Positions 8,523 to 16,725 of a stretch of 57,659 nt of DNA are shown one piece after another. Position numbers and translations under genes: made by a program. The stretch is from an uncultured Pelagibacteraceae bacterium (lineage in GTDB: Bacteria > Pseudomonadota > Alphaproteobacteria > Pelagibacterales > AG-422-B15): assembly GCA_902525595.1 (NCBI GenBank), contig CABZHO010000004.1, positions 1-57,659 of the forward strand, given 5' to 3'. The notes below the pieces were generated by a model, which saw only the letters and a list, made by a program, of their open reading frames with translations, made no database searches and was not told where the DNA came from. Position 1 is the first letter of the stretch, and each line of letters begins with the position of its first letter.

Positions 8523-9782
8523 TTACTTATTCATTGATTGAAAGAAATCAGCGTTATCTTTGGTTTCTTTCAGTTTACCGAGCAAAAATTCGATAGAATC
8601 CATAGTACCCATTGGGTTAAGTATACGTCTTAGAACATACATTTTTTGCAGCTCATCTTTATCAAGAAGGATCTCCTCTTTTCGAGTACCAGATTTGGTT
8701 ATATCAATCGCTGGATAAATCCTCTTATCGGCGACTTTTCTATCCAATATAATTTCTGAGTTACCTGTACCTTTAAATTCCTCAAAAATAACTTCATCCA
8801 TTCTACTTCCTGTGTCAATTAAGGCAGTAGATATAATAGTTAAAGAACCGCCATCTTCGATATTCCTTGCAGCTCCAAAAAATCTCTTCGGTCTTTGCAG
8901 TGCATTGGCATCAACACCACCAGTTAAAACTTTTCCTGAACTTGGAACAACTGTGTTGTATGCACGACCTAATCTCGTGATAGAGTCGAGCAAGATGACA
9001 ACATCTTTTTTGTGCTCTACTAATCTTTTAGCTTTATTAATGACCATCTCAGCAACTTGCACGTGACGTGATGCTGGTTCATCAAATGTTGAACTCACTA
9101 CTTCACCCTTCACAGAGCGTTGCATGTCTGTTACTTCCTCAGGTCGTTCATCAATTAACAACACCATTAAGTAACATTCAGGATGATTATCTGTAATGGA
9201 GTGTGCAATATTTTGCAGCAATACTGTTTTACCTGTTCTTGGAGGTGAAACGATGAGAGCTCTTTGACCTTTACCAATGGGTGAAACTAAATCAATTACT
9301 CGTGCGCTTTGATCTTTGTCAGGTTTTTCTGTTTCAAGCTTAATTTGTTCATCGGGATATAGAGGTGTTAGGTTGTCAAAGTTAATTTTATTTCTACTTT
9401 TATCAGTAGCCTCATAATTGATTGTATCAATCTTTAATAAAGCAAAATATCGTTCTCCTTCTTTAGGAGCTCTAATGGGTCCTTCAACTGTATCCCCCGA
9501 TCTTAATCCAAATCTCTTGATCTGACTGGGACTAACATAAATATCATCTGGACCAGGTAAATAATTTGCTTCCATTGATCTAAGGAAACCAAAACCATCT
9601 TGTAAGACCTCAAGAACACCTTCCCCATCTATATCCTTCTTGTTTGCTGCAAGAGATCGAAGTATCTCAAACAACATATCTTGAGTTCGCATAGAACTTG
9701 CGTTTTCAACACCGGTTTCTTCAGCGTATTTTAGAAGCTCTTGTGGAGTTTTTTTCTTAAGTTCTCTTAGTTTTAAGCTCAT
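8523..9782 (-). CDS. rho: Transcription termination factor Rho
   Basis: This 419-residue hexameric RNA helicase terminates untranslated transcripts. It has an N-terminal helical domain, a cold-shock-type RNA-binding domain with GFGFLR (63-68), and an ATPase core with P-loop SPPRTGKT (179-186) and the Q/R loop regions intact. The length is typical and there is no inserted disordered domain. It reads towards the deiminase gene with a 12-bp gap. Given how little space convergent genes leave for hairpin terminators here, Rho is probably the main terminator in this genome. Confidence 0.98.
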   Translation of the reverse strand: MSLKLRELKKKTPQELLKYAEETGVENASSMRTQDMLFEILRSLAANKKDIDGEGVLEVLQDGFGFLRSMEANYLPGPDDIYVSPSQIKRFGLRSGDTVEGPIRAPKEGERYFALLKIDTINYEATDKSRNKINFDNLTPLYPDEQIKLETEKPDKDQSARVIDLVSPIGKGQRALIVSPPRTGKTVLLQNIAHSITDNHPECYLMVLLIDERPEEVTDMQRSVKGEVVSSTFDEPASRHVQVAEMVINKAKRLVEHKKDVVILLDSITRLGRAYNTVVPSSGKVLTGGVDANALQRPKRFFGAARNIEDGGSLTIISTALIDTGSRMDEVIFEEFKGTGNSEIILDRKVADKRIYPAIDITKSGTRKEEILLDKDELQKMYVLRRILNPMGTMDSIEFLLGKLKETKDNADFFQSMNK

Positions 9783-9855
9783 ACTTTTTGAATATAGAAT
9801 TAATTTTTTTTTTTTGGAAAGTGTAAAAGAGAACGTTTTCTAACTTTAATTTTTT

Positions 9856-9864
9856 ATTATAGCA
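9856..9864 (-). promoter_or_regulatory. Putative rho promoter (extended -10)
   Basis: On the minus strand these bases read TGCTATAAT, a perfect extended -10 element, 74 bp upstream of the rho start codon in the 179-bp hemG-rho gap. The expected -35 position (9879-9884) is weak, as is usual for extended -10 promoters. The leader then crosses an imperfect palindrome near 9828-9841 and, on the template, a 12-base T tract (9804-9815). The rest of the gap is AT-rich with nothing else recognised. Confidence 0.4.
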
Positions 9865-9961
9865 AGGAATAAATCTATTAAATAGGGTAGATATGTTGGA
9901 ATAATTAATTTAAATAATTGAAATTATTGAATAAAATATAGCAATATTTAAATTCTAACTA

Positions 9962-10486
9962 TCAAATTTCTGATACCTTTTTAGCAAATTGCTCTACTTT
10001 TTTCCAATTTGTAAAGTCATATGTATTAGACAAGTCGGTAGGTCCTGAAGTTAGCCACATAATAAAACGAATTATGTGCTTGTCAAAAAAACCGTATCTT
10101 GGATAGTCGATTTTGCCAGCGAACACAGATATTTCCTTTGGGTTCCATTGAGAAAGCTTTAAAAATTTTTTTGTGTAGGGGTTTGTCAGTGGTGTACACT
10201 TCTCTGAATTTCTTGCTACAGCATTCACACTGAAGAAGGCGTTCTTTTTAGTTTCAAGTACTGAAATATTTTTTTTTATAAATTTGTAAAGTTCCTTCTT
10301 ATGTTTTCCGTATCTAATGCTCGCGCCTATAACTATCCTATCAAACATCATGAGATTTTCATCAAATGCCTGATTTAAACTTATGAGTTTTGTATGAGAT
10401 GAGTCATTTAGGATGCTGACAATGTGATCACAAATTTTTTTTGTATGACCGTCTGTTGTTGAATATATAATCAAGTACTTTTCCAT
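9962..10486 (-). CDS. hemG: Menaquinone-dependent protoporphyrinogen IX oxidase, HemG type
   Basis: This 174-residue flavodoxin-like protein resembles E. coli HemG (181 residues), which oxidises protoporphyrinogen IX and passes electrons to quinone. Visible features are the FMN phosphate loop STTDGHT (9-15), GASIRYG (54-60), the HemG-specific long loop beginning NAVARNSEK (88-96), and a matching tail through YPRYGFFDKH. It follows hemH by 6 bp, and heme context supports the role. Most alphaproteobacteria have the unrelated membrane protein HemJ at this locus instead. Confidence 0.85.
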   Translation of the reverse strand: MEKYLIIYSTTDGHTKKICDHIVSILNDSSHTKLISLNQAFDENLMMFDRIVIGASIRYGKHKKELYKFIKKNISVLETKKNAFFSVNAVARNSEKCTPLTNPYTKKFLKLSQWNPKEISVFAGKIDYPRYGFFDKHIIRFIMWLTSGPTDLSNTYDFTNWKKVEQFAKKVSEI

Positions 10487-10492
10487 GGTATT

Positions 10493-11497
10493 TTACATTA
10501 CTGAAATATGTTCGTTCAACAGTGTATTAATAAAATTGATTTGCTCATCTGAGTCATTTAGACATGGTATATAATGAAATTTATTACCACCTGCATTTAA
10601 AAAAATTTCTTTATTTTCTTCATCGATTTCTTCGATTGTTTCTAGACAATCAACACTAAAAGCCGGAGCAATTACCATGATGTCCTTTATGCCTTCAGAA
10701 GGAAGTCGTTCCATAGTTTCACTTGTGTAAGGCTTCAGCCACTCTGCTGGTCCAAAACGAGATTGAAAAGTTGTAATGTATTCTTCTTCTTTTAAGTTTA
10801 ATTTTTCAGCAACTAGGCGTGTAGTTTTTTGACAAAAGCATTGGTAGGGATCGCCCAATGTGAAATTTCTCTTAGGTATGCCGTGGTACGTAAAAATTAT
10901 TTTTTGTGGCATGTGATTAGAGATTTTATTTTTTATTGTTGCTACCAAGCCCGATATATAACCTTCATGATCGTGGTAGCTGTTTATGAAATTAAGAGCA
11001 GGAACCCATCTCCACTTTGAAAGAACTCGGGTTACCTCGTCAAAAACACTACCCGTTGTTGTTCCCGAATACTGAGGAAACAAGGGGAGAATTATAAGAC
11101 TTTGACAATTCTTATCCTTAAGTGAAAGAAGTGCTTTTTCCATGTTGGGCTTCCCGTAGCGCATCGCTAGTTCAATTTCTATATTTTCTGTAACGGTTCT
11201 CTTTAGCTTTTCTAATATTCTCTCAGAGTAAACAAGAAGTGGTGATCCCTTGTCTGTCCATACTGACTTATAAAGCTTTGCTGATTTTGCTGGACGAAAA
11301 GTAAGGATTATTCCGTTTAAAATGAACCACCAAATAAACTTTGGAATTTCAATGACCCTGCCGTCTGATAAAAATTCTTTTAAAAAACTTCGTACGTCGC
11401 GAGTTTGATAACTTTCTGGTGTCCCCAAGTTACAAATAAGAACTCCAATTTTTTTTCGTCTTCCGTGTTCATAGTCTTGTGTACCAACAAATTTCAT
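10493..11497 (-). CDS. hemH: Ferrochelatase
   Basis: This 334-residue enzyme inserts Fe2+ into protoporphyrin IX, the last step of heme b synthesis. The metal-binding His205 lies in TYHGIPKRN, followed by GDPYQCFCQ. The catalytic acidic segment CLETIEE is at 284-290. The PQYSGTTTGS porphyrin-contact segment is present at about 141-150. The length is normal. There is no obvious C-terminal membrane helix or 2Fe-2S cysteine cluster. It sits between hemE (9-bp gap) and hemG (6-bp gap) in a leftward operon that starts at oriC. Confidence 0.96.
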   Translation of the reverse strand: MKFVGTQDYEHGRRKKIGVLICNLGTPESYQTRDVRSFLKEFLSDGRVIEIPKFIWWFILNGIILTFRPAKSAKLYKSVWTDKGSPLLVYSERILEKLKRTVTENIEIELAMRYGKPNMEKALLSLKDKNCQSLIILPLFPQYSGTTTGSVFDEVTRVLSKWRWVPALNFINSYHDHEGYISGLVATIKNKISNHMPQKIIFTYHGIPKRNFTLGDPYQCFCQKTTRLVAEKLNLKEEEYITTFQSRFGPAEWLKPYTSETMERLPSEGIKDIMVIAPAFSVDCLETIEEIDEENKEIFLNAGGNKFHYIPCLNDSDEQINFINTLLNEHISVM

Positions 11498-11506
11498 TTT
11501 TTTCTT

Positions 11507-12490
11507 TTAGTTGTTTCTTACCTTTTGTACAAGTCTCTCTACATTATTTATTGGCGTCCCAGGAAGAACGCCATGACCCAAATTAAAAATATGCGGGTAA
11601 TCACGAAAGGCAAGTAATATTTCTTCAAGACCTCTATCCATTTCATCGCCTCCATTTAAAAGAAGTTTTGGGTGTAGGTTTCCTTGATATGAGATATTTG
11701 GATTTAATAAGTTAAGTTGTCGTAAATTAAAATTATAATCTAAACAAATGCAATCGAGCTGGTTAATAAATGAGTAATTTTTATAACCGCTTATATTGGC
11801 ATTTCTAGGGAATCCAATTATTGGTATATCGGATTTGTTTTTGATTTTTTTTACTATTTTCAGGGTTGGATTTACAACCCATTTCTCAAAGAGATAATCG
11901 TTAAGATCACCAGCGGCAGATTCAAATATTTGAAACACATCTATGCCGGCGTTTACTTGTTGCATTGCGTAATTAGAAATTATACCCGTGAGTTCATCGA
12001 TGTGATCGTCTATTCTTTTTTTGTTTCGATTAATTAGGTCTTCGTTTATCTGTGACCTCTCTTCTTTATCAAATAAACAATATAATAATGTTGTCCAGGG
12101 CCCGCCCGCAAAGCCTATCAAAGGGGTGCTCGATATCTTTTTTATGTTTTCTATACCCTTTGTAACCGGGTCCAGCTTGTGCGACTTAAAATTAAATTTA
12201 TCGTTGAATTTTACCTGAGGGCCAATACCTTCTCTAAAACTGACATCACATCCAGATGCATAAGGTATCATAAGTATATCTGAAAACACTATGCAGGCGT
12301 CAAGTCCGTACCTTTTTACTGGTTGAAGTGAGATTTCAGCTATCACGTCAGGATTAAGAAACATTTCCATTAAGTCTGTGTGTCTTTGTCTAATATTAAT
12401 GTACTCTGGTAAATGTCTTCCCGCTTGTCTCATTAACCAAATGGGAGTTTTTGTTTTGTTGCCTTTTAGTGTTTCTATAAGAATACTCAT
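11507..12490 (-). CDS. hemE: Uroporphyrinogen decarboxylase
   Basis: This 327-residue enzyme converts uroporphyrinogen III to coproporphyrinogen III. The N-terminal signature RQAGRHLPEY is at 21-30, with the catalytic Asp region downstream (VFSDILMIPYA) and the C-terminal NLGHGVLPGTP. It is the first gene left of the predicted origin and is transcribed away from it, as in Caulobacter and other alphaproteobacteria, where hemE marks one edge of oriC. Its promoter must lie inside the origin region, so initiation and hemE transcription may affect each other. Confidence 0.97.
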   Translation of the reverse strand: MSILIETLKGNKTKTPIWLMRQAGRHLPEYINIRQRHTDLMEMFLNPDVIAEISLQPVKRYGLDACIVFSDILMIPYASGCDVSFREGIGPQVKFNDKFNFKSHKLDPVTKGIENIKKISSTPLIGFAGGPWTTLLYCLFDKEERSQINEDLINRNKKRIDDHIDELTGIISNYAMQQVNAGIDVFQIFESAAGDLNDYLFEKWVVNPTLKIVKKIKNKSDIPIIGFPRNANISGYKNYSFINQLDCICLDYNFNLRQLNLLNPNISYQGNLHPKLLLNGGDEMDRGLEEILLAFRDYPHIFNLGHGVLPGTPINNVERLVQKVRNN

Positions 12491-12501
12491 ATAATATATA
12501 T
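12488..12501. repeat. Left copy of a 14-bp direct repeat flanking oriC
   Basis: CATATAATATATAT occurs here and again at 12721-12734. The left copy includes the complement of the hemE start codon. The two copies bracket most of the origin region and may be unwinding elements or recurring AT-rich sequence. Confidence 0.5.
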
Positions 12502-12534
12502 ATAAGGTAGTATTAGTTTATGTACCTGTGATGA

Positions 12535-12543
12535 TGTGTATAT
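12535..12543 (-). promoter_or_regulatory. Candidate weak DnaA box near hemE
   Basis: The minus strand reads ATATACACA, one mismatch from the consensus at the first base. This AT-rich sequence could occur by chance. Confidence 0.3.
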
Positions 12544-12612
12544 ATAAAAACCTCTTATTTGCCCACAAATCAATACACACATATAACAAGGATATTTAGA
12601 TTGTTCCTTATA

Positions 12613-12621
12613 TTGTTCACA
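12613..12621 (+). promoter_or_regulatory. Candidate weak DnaA box
   Basis: The bases TTGTTCACA differ from the TTWTNCACA consensus at one position. They lie 22 bp before the consensus box, a spacing of about three helical turns from start to start (31 bp). Confidence 0.5.
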
Positions 12622-12643
12622 GGGTAGAATTATAGTTTAATCA

Positions 12644-12652
12644 TTATCCACA
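12644..12652 (+). promoter_or_regulatory. Consensus DnaA box
   Basis: The bases TTATCCACA match the high-affinity DnaA box exactly. They overlap an inverted repeat with arms ATCCAC and GTGGAT (12646-12659), so a second, poorer half-site faces it on the other strand. Confidence 0.8.
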
Positions 12653-12720
12653 GGTGGATGAAAAGCTAGAAAATATAGGATAAAAAGACCAAAATATTGT
12701 AAATGTTTAAATACAGTAAA

Positions 12721-12734
12721 CATATAATATATAT
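12721..12734. repeat. Right copy of a 14-bp direct repeat flanking oriC
   Basis: This is an exact copy of the repeat at 12488-12501. It is followed immediately by a CCACA motif that completes a near-consensus DnaA box. Confidence 0.5.
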
Positions 12735-12739
12735 CCACA
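12731..12739 (+). promoter_or_regulatory. Candidate weak DnaA box near maf
   Basis: The bases ATATCCACA differ from the consensus only at the first base. They directly follow the right-hand AT-rich repeat. Confidence 0.45.
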
Positions 12740-12765
12740 CTAATTACCCAGTTTGTTAATAGCTT

Positions 12766-13368
12766 ATGAACACACAAATAATACTAGCCTCTAAAAGCCA
12801 AACACGCTCAAGACTGTTAAAAAATGCAAAAATAAAATTCAAAACAGTTGATCATGGCGTTGATGAGGATGAAATTAAATTATCCATGTTTGAAAGGTCG
12901 CCTGAAGAAATTGTTACAAAGCTGGCCGAGATGAAGGCTTTGAAGGCATCCATATCGAATGAAGGTTTGGTTATAGGCTCGGACCAAGGACTAGACCTAA
13001 ACGGAAAACTGGTCAATAAAGCAAGAAACCTTGATGAAGCTTATGAACAACTAAAAAGCATGAGTGGCAAAGAGCATACACTTATAACAACCACAGTCGT
13101 AGCCAAAGAAAACAACATTATTTGGAAATATGTAGATAGAGGCAAAATGAAAATGAGAACCCTTAATGAAAAAACTATCAAAGAGTACTTGGAGAGTGTT
13201 GATGAAAAAATACTTGGCTTGGTTGGCGTTTATGCAATTGAAGAAGAAGGCATTAAATTATTCGAGCATGTAGGAAGCGATTTATTCTCAATACAAGGAT
13301 TATCAATGATGCCATTAACTCAATTTTTATGGGACAACGGATTGTTGTTTAAAAATAATGGTCATTGA
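12766..13368 (+). CDS. maf: Maf-family nucleotide pyrophosphatase
   Basis: This 200-residue Maf/YhdE-type protein hydrolyses non-canonical or modified nucleoside triphosphates such as dTTP/UTP or m7GTP. The N-terminal ILASKSQTRSRLL is the family phosphate-binding signature, and GSDQGL is at about 72-77. The subfamily (YhdE dTTPase or YceF m7GTPase) cannot be fixed by eye. It is the first rightward gene from oriC, overlaps aroE by 11 bp, and starts the maf-aroE-coaE-dnaQ operon. Confidence 0.92.
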   Translation: MNTQIILASKSQTRSRLLKNAKIKFKTVDHGVDEDEIKLSMFERSPEEIVTKLAEMKALKASISNEGLVIGSDQGLDLNGKLVNKARNLDEAYEQLKSMSGKEHTLITTTVVAKENNIIWKYVDRGKMKMRTLNEKTIKEYLESVDEKILGLVGVYAIEEEGIKLFEHVGSDLFSIQGLSMMPLTQFLWDNGLLFKNNGH

Positions 13369-14185
13369 TAAAACGGCTGTTATAGGATTCCCAGTCGATC
13401 ACAGTCTTTCACCGGCTATCCATAATTATTGGATCAAAAAACTAGGACTGGACATAAAGCCATACGAAAAAATAAATGTGAATCCAAATACATTTGAAGA
13501 GCAGATCAATAGTTTAAAACAAGATGGCTTTGGAGGATTAAACGTTACTGTTCCACTGAAAGAGATTGCTTTTAACATAAGTGATGAAACGTCTGGCGTT
13601 TCAAAAAAACTTAGGTCGGCCAACACCCTTACTTTAGGTTCAGACAAAATAAACGGAGATAATACTGACGCCGTTGGTTTTATTAATTCTCTAGATAAAA
13701 AAACAATAGAGGAAAACATTGCCAATAAAAAAACACTTGTTTTGGGGGCCGGTGGTTCCGCTAGGTCTGTAGTTTACGCATTAAACCAATTGGGAGGCCA
13801 TGTGAGACTATTTAACAGAACTACTGAAAAAGCTGAGATTTTACTTAATGATTTATCAATAAACTCAAGTCCCATTGGGACAGAAGAGCTTGATGACTAT
13901 GCCAACTCCTCTTCGTTCATTGTTAACACAACTAGCCTCGGGCAAAAGGCAGGAGAGCACAATAATATTTTGAGTTTTGAAAATATAAAAACGGAGACAT
14001 TTATTTATGATTTAATTTATAATCCTAAGCGATCGAGTTTTTTAGAAAAAGCTGTAGCAAAAGGTTTAAGGGTTCAAAACGGATTACGCATGCTAATTGA
14101 ACAGGCGGCTTGCTCTTTTCAGATATGGCACGAAATTAAAGTTGATGCTAGTGATGAGTTAATATCACTGTTGGAGAGCATGTAA
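13358..14185 (+). CDS. aroE: Shikimate dehydrogenase (NADP+)
   Basis: This 275-residue enzyme reduces 3-dehydroshikimate in aromatic amino acid synthesis. The shikimate-binding HSLSPAIHN is at 15-23, the catalytic Lys lies in NVTVPLKE (62-69), NTDAVGF is at 102-108, and the NADP-binding GAGGSA is at 130-135. Complete, of normal length. The start overlaps maf, and the stop shares one base with the coaE start (TAATG). Confidence 0.96.
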   Translation: MVIDKTAVIGFPVDHSLSPAIHNYWIKKLGLDIKPYEKINVNPNTFEEQINSLKQDGFGGLNVTVPLKEIAFNISDETSGVSKKLRSANTLTLGSDKINGDNTDAVGFINSLDKKTIEENIANKKTLVLGAGGSARSVVYALNQLGGHVRLFNRTTEKAEILLNDLSINSSPIGTEELDDYANSSSFIVNTTSLGQKAGEHNNILSFENIKTETFIYDLIYNPKRSSFLEKAVAKGLRVQNGLRMLIEQAACSFQIWHEIKVDASDELISLLESM

Positions 14186-14808
14186 TGTTGTTGATAGGCG
14201 TAACAGGATCTATTGGCATGGGAAAATCTACGGTGGCTAAGATGTTTACTGAATATGGTTTTGGTCTTTACAATGCAGATGATACTGTTCATTATATTTA
14301 TGAAAATGATGAAGAGGTAATTAATAAAATTGAAGAGTCTTTTCCTGGAACAAAATCAGAAGGGAAAGTAAATCGAATTGCGCTTAGAGATATACTTAAT
14401 AAAGAACCTATGAAGTTCAGAGATCTTGAAAAAATAGTTCATCCAGCTACAAGGCGGTACCAAATTGTATATATTGAGAAATTAATAAGTGACGGTAGCC
14501 CAGGATGCATACTGGATATTCCCTTATTATTTGAAACGGGTGGTGAAAAATATATCGATGTTTCTGTTGTGGTTACAGCATCAGAGGAAAAACAAAAAGA
14601 AAGAGTTGTTTCAGAAAGAAAAGTCCCTCTGGAAATTTTTAATTCTATAAAGAATCAACAAATGCCAGATCGAGAAAAATTAAAGAAAGCAGACTATATA
14701 ATTTCAACTGATCAAACACTAGACGAGACAAAACTTGAAGTAAAAGATGTTGTGTCTAGAATAAAACTAATTAATCCTAAGGCATGGAATGCCTTTTACA
14801 AGAAATGA
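14185..14808 (+). CDS. coaE: Dephospho-CoA kinase
   Basis: This 207-residue P-loop kinase phosphorylates dephospho-CoA in the last step of CoA synthesis. The P-loop GVTGSIGMGKST is at 5-16, ADDTVH carries the catalytic Asp at about 31-36, and IVHPATRR lies in the lid region. It is translationally coupled to aroE (TAATG) and dnaQ (ATGA), a conserved alphaproteobacterial trio. Confidence 0.96.
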   Translation: MLLIGVTGSIGMGKSTVAKMFTEYGFGLYNADDTVHYIYENDEEVINKIEESFPGTKSEGKVNRIALRDILNKEPMKFRDLEKIVHPATRRYQIVYIEKLISDGSPGCILDIPLLFETGGEKYIDVSVVVTASEEKQKERVVSERKVPLEIFNSIKNQQMPDREKLKKADYIISTDQTLDETKLEVKDVVSRIKLINPKAWNAFYKK

Positions 14809-15491
14809 GAGAAATTGTTTTAGATACCGAGACAACAGGCCTCAGACCATCAGATGGTCATAGAGTAATTGAGATAGCAGCTATTGAAATTATTGACTTT
14901 TTACCAACTGGAAAGACTTACCAGCAATATATTAATCCCGAAAGAGATGTACCTGAGACATCTTTTAAGGTCCACGGTTTGAGTTATGATTTCTTAAAAG
15001 ACAAACCACTTTTTGATAAAATTGCTAACGAATTTATTGAATTTATCGGTGATGCTACAATCATCGCGCACAATGTAGACTTTGATTTAGGATTTTTAAA
15101 TTATGAACTTAATATGTGTGGTAGAGAGTCCATAAAAAATAATAAAATTGACACTGTATCGATTGCCAGGGAAAAATTCCCCGGACAAAGTGTGTCCTTA
15201 GATGCACTGTGTAGACGTTTCTCTATTGATAACAAACAAAGAGAAAAACACTCAGCAACTCTAGATACGGAGTTACTAGCAAGAGTTTATATTGAGTTAA
15301 TGGATGCGCGGGAACCCAGTCTGAATTTAGACACTCAAAAAAAGACTGAGATTGCTGAGTCTAAATTTGATATTGCCAAGCTAAAAGATAGGTCTTTGCC
15401 TATACGATTAACTGATGAAGAAAAAATAAAACATAAGAATTTTATTAAAACATTAGGTGAAAAAGCAATTTGGAAAAAAATAAATATTTAA
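14805..15491 (+). CDS. dnaQ: DNA polymerase III subunit epsilon (3'-5' proofreading exonuclease)
   Basis: This 228-residue DnaQ proofreads for the replicative polymerase. ExoI motif DTETTGL starts at residue 7, ExoII is HNVDFDLGFLN, and ExoIII is HSATLDTEL, so the metal and catalytic residues are present. The C-terminal tail should bind PolC/DnaE. I chose ATG 14805 because it overlaps the coaE stop as ATGA and gives the standard MREIVLDTETTGL start; ATG 14784 would add seven unrelated residues. Confidence 0.96.
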   Translation: MREIVLDTETTGLRPSDGHRVIEIAAIEIIDFLPTGKTYQQYINPERDVPETSFKVHGLSYDFLKDKPLFDKIANEFIEFIGDATIIAHNVDFDLGFLNYELNMCGRESIKNNKIDTVSIAREKFPGQSVSLDALCRRFSIDNKQREKHSATLDTELLARVYIELMDAREPSLNLDTQKKTEIAESKFDIAKLKDRSLPIRLTDEEKIKHKNFIKTLGEKAIWKKINI

Positions 15492-16307
15492 ATGAGTGAA
15501 TATAAAATTAATCATACCCTTCACAAAAAACGAGAAACTCAGGATAAACCAATCCCTGCTGCCTCTGTAATGCTGGTTCGCGATCATGATAATAAGGTTG
15601 AAGTATTTATGATTAAACGGTCAATGAAAACTAATTTTGGTGGTGCCTGGGTTTTTCCAGGAGGAAAAATTGATAAAGCTGACGATGCCAAAAATTATGC
15701 TAGATACAGCCACTTACTAGACGATGTCACAGCTTCCCAACGATTGGGAACCGAGACTAATGGTCTCGCTTATTGGATTGCATGTATTAGAGAATGTTTT
15801 GAAGAAAGTGGAATATTGTTAGTCAACGAAACAGATGGAAGTAAGCAAAAAACTAAATTTACAGACAATGAGTTAAAGATAATTAACCAATATAAAGAAA
15901 AGCTTTTAAGTGGTGATTGTGTTTTTAATGAACTTCTAGACAAACTTAATTTCTCTCTCGCTACAAATGAACTTGCATATATTTCACACTGGATAACGCC
16001 AAAAATCGAAAAACGAAGATATAGCACAAGATTTTTTGTAGCGAGAACTACACATCAAGAAGCAATTCATGACGGTTCAGAGGGAGTTGAAAGTCAATGG
16101 ATAAATCCTCAAGCAGCTTTAAATCTATATAATACCGGAAATTACCCAATGATAATGCCTACGATTAAAAACCTCGAACTTATAAAAGATTTTTCTAATG
16201 CGAATTCTCTGTTAAAAGCAATGAACAATAAAGAAGAGAATGAAATTCCTCGTATAGAGCCTATTTTTAAAATCAGAAATGGTAAACCTAAGCTTATTAG
16301 TTATTAG
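15492..16307 (+). CDS. NUDIX hydrolase of the NUDT19 type
   Basis: This 271-residue protein has a NUDIX fold: FPGGKI (55-60) begins the box and RECFEESG (100-107) holds the catalytic Glu residues. The two halves are separated by about 40 residues, as in eukaryotic NUDT19/RP2 (a CoA diphosphatase), rather than the usual compact 23-residue box. The substrate may be CoA or acyl-CoA, but that is inferred. The ATG directly follows the dnaQ stop, and the 3' end overlaps the convergent secB by 11 bp. Confidence 0.85.
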   Translation: MSEYKINHTLHKKRETQDKPIPAASVMLVRDHDNKVEVFMIKRSMKTNFGGAWVFPGGKIDKADDAKNYARYSHLLDDVTASQRLGTETNGLAYWIACIRECFEESGILLVNETDGSKQKTKFTDNELKIINQYKEKLLSGDCVFNELLDKLNFSLATNELAYISHWITPKIEKRRYSTRFFVARTTHQEAIHDGSEGVESQWINPQAALNLYNTGNYPMIMPTIKNLELIKDFSNANSLLKAMNNKEENEIPRIEPIFKIRNGKPKLISY

Positions 16308-16725
16308 CTTTTTGCTTTCGGTTTTTATAAAGTTCAGCGAAATTAACAGGGTCTAACATTAACGGTGGGAGCGAACCGTCTGCGTGTAGATCATATATAA
16401 TTCTTCTTGCAAATGGAAATAATTGTCGAGGGCACTCAACCAATAGATACGCTTCTTTAATATCATCGGTTAGATTTTGAATTTCAAAGAGACCAACGTA
16501 TTTTAAATCAATAATATAAAGACTCTTATCTTCACGTACTGCAGCTACATTCACATTTAGTTCAATTTCATAAATATCTGTATCTTTTCTATTTTTTGCT
16601 TTGACATCTACATTGGCATTAACGGCAGGGCGTTCGCTTCCTGATTGGAATGAGGCAGGGCCGTTTGGATTTTCAAAGGATAAATCTCTTACGTATTGAG
16701 TAATAATTTTAGCACTTACATCCAT
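16297..16725 (-). CDS. secB: Protein-export chaperone SecB
   Basis: This 142-residue tetrameric chaperone holds preproteins unfolded and passes them to SecA. Family segments are YVRDLSFENP near the N-terminus, the NVNVAA strand, VECPRQLFPFARRI with the GSLPPLML peptide-binding edge, and DPVNFAELY near the end. It begins right after the fxsA stop. The dnaQ-secB-fxsA-Tim44 neighbourhood is the normal alphaproteobacterial context. Confidence 0.95.
   Translation of the reverse strand: MDVSAKIITQYVRDLSFENPNGPASFQSGSERPAVNANVDVKAKNRKDTDIYEIELNVNVAAVREDKSLYIIDLKYVGLFEIQNLTDDIKEAYLLVECPRQLFPFARRIIYDLHADGSLPPLMLDPVNFAELYKNRKQKANN

Larger units (their letters stand above)
12491..12765. other. oriC: Predicted chromosomal origin of replication (oriC)
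   Basis: This is the longest gap in the window (275 bp) and lies between divergent hemE and maf, the classic position of oriC in alphaproteobacteria. It holds a consensus DnaA box (12644-12652), several one-mismatch boxes and AT-rich stretches suitable for unwinding; exact 14-bp AT repeats lie at or near its edges. The adjacent genes point away from it on both sides. parS, parA and parB lie within 12 kb. I saw no GANTC methylation site and no full TTAA-N7-TTAA CtrA site, so Caulobacter-like CtrA control is not evident. Confidence 0.85.

Noticed and set aside
9804-9815. Run of twelve T upstream of rho as an intrinsic terminator
   Set aside because: No stable GC-rich hairpin precedes it on either strand; on the rho-coding strand it is an A tract in the leader.
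12571-12579. CAATACACA as another DnaA box in oriC
   Set aside because: It has two mismatches from the consensus and is not distinguishable from background; TTGCCCACA at 12559-12567 was left out for the same reason.
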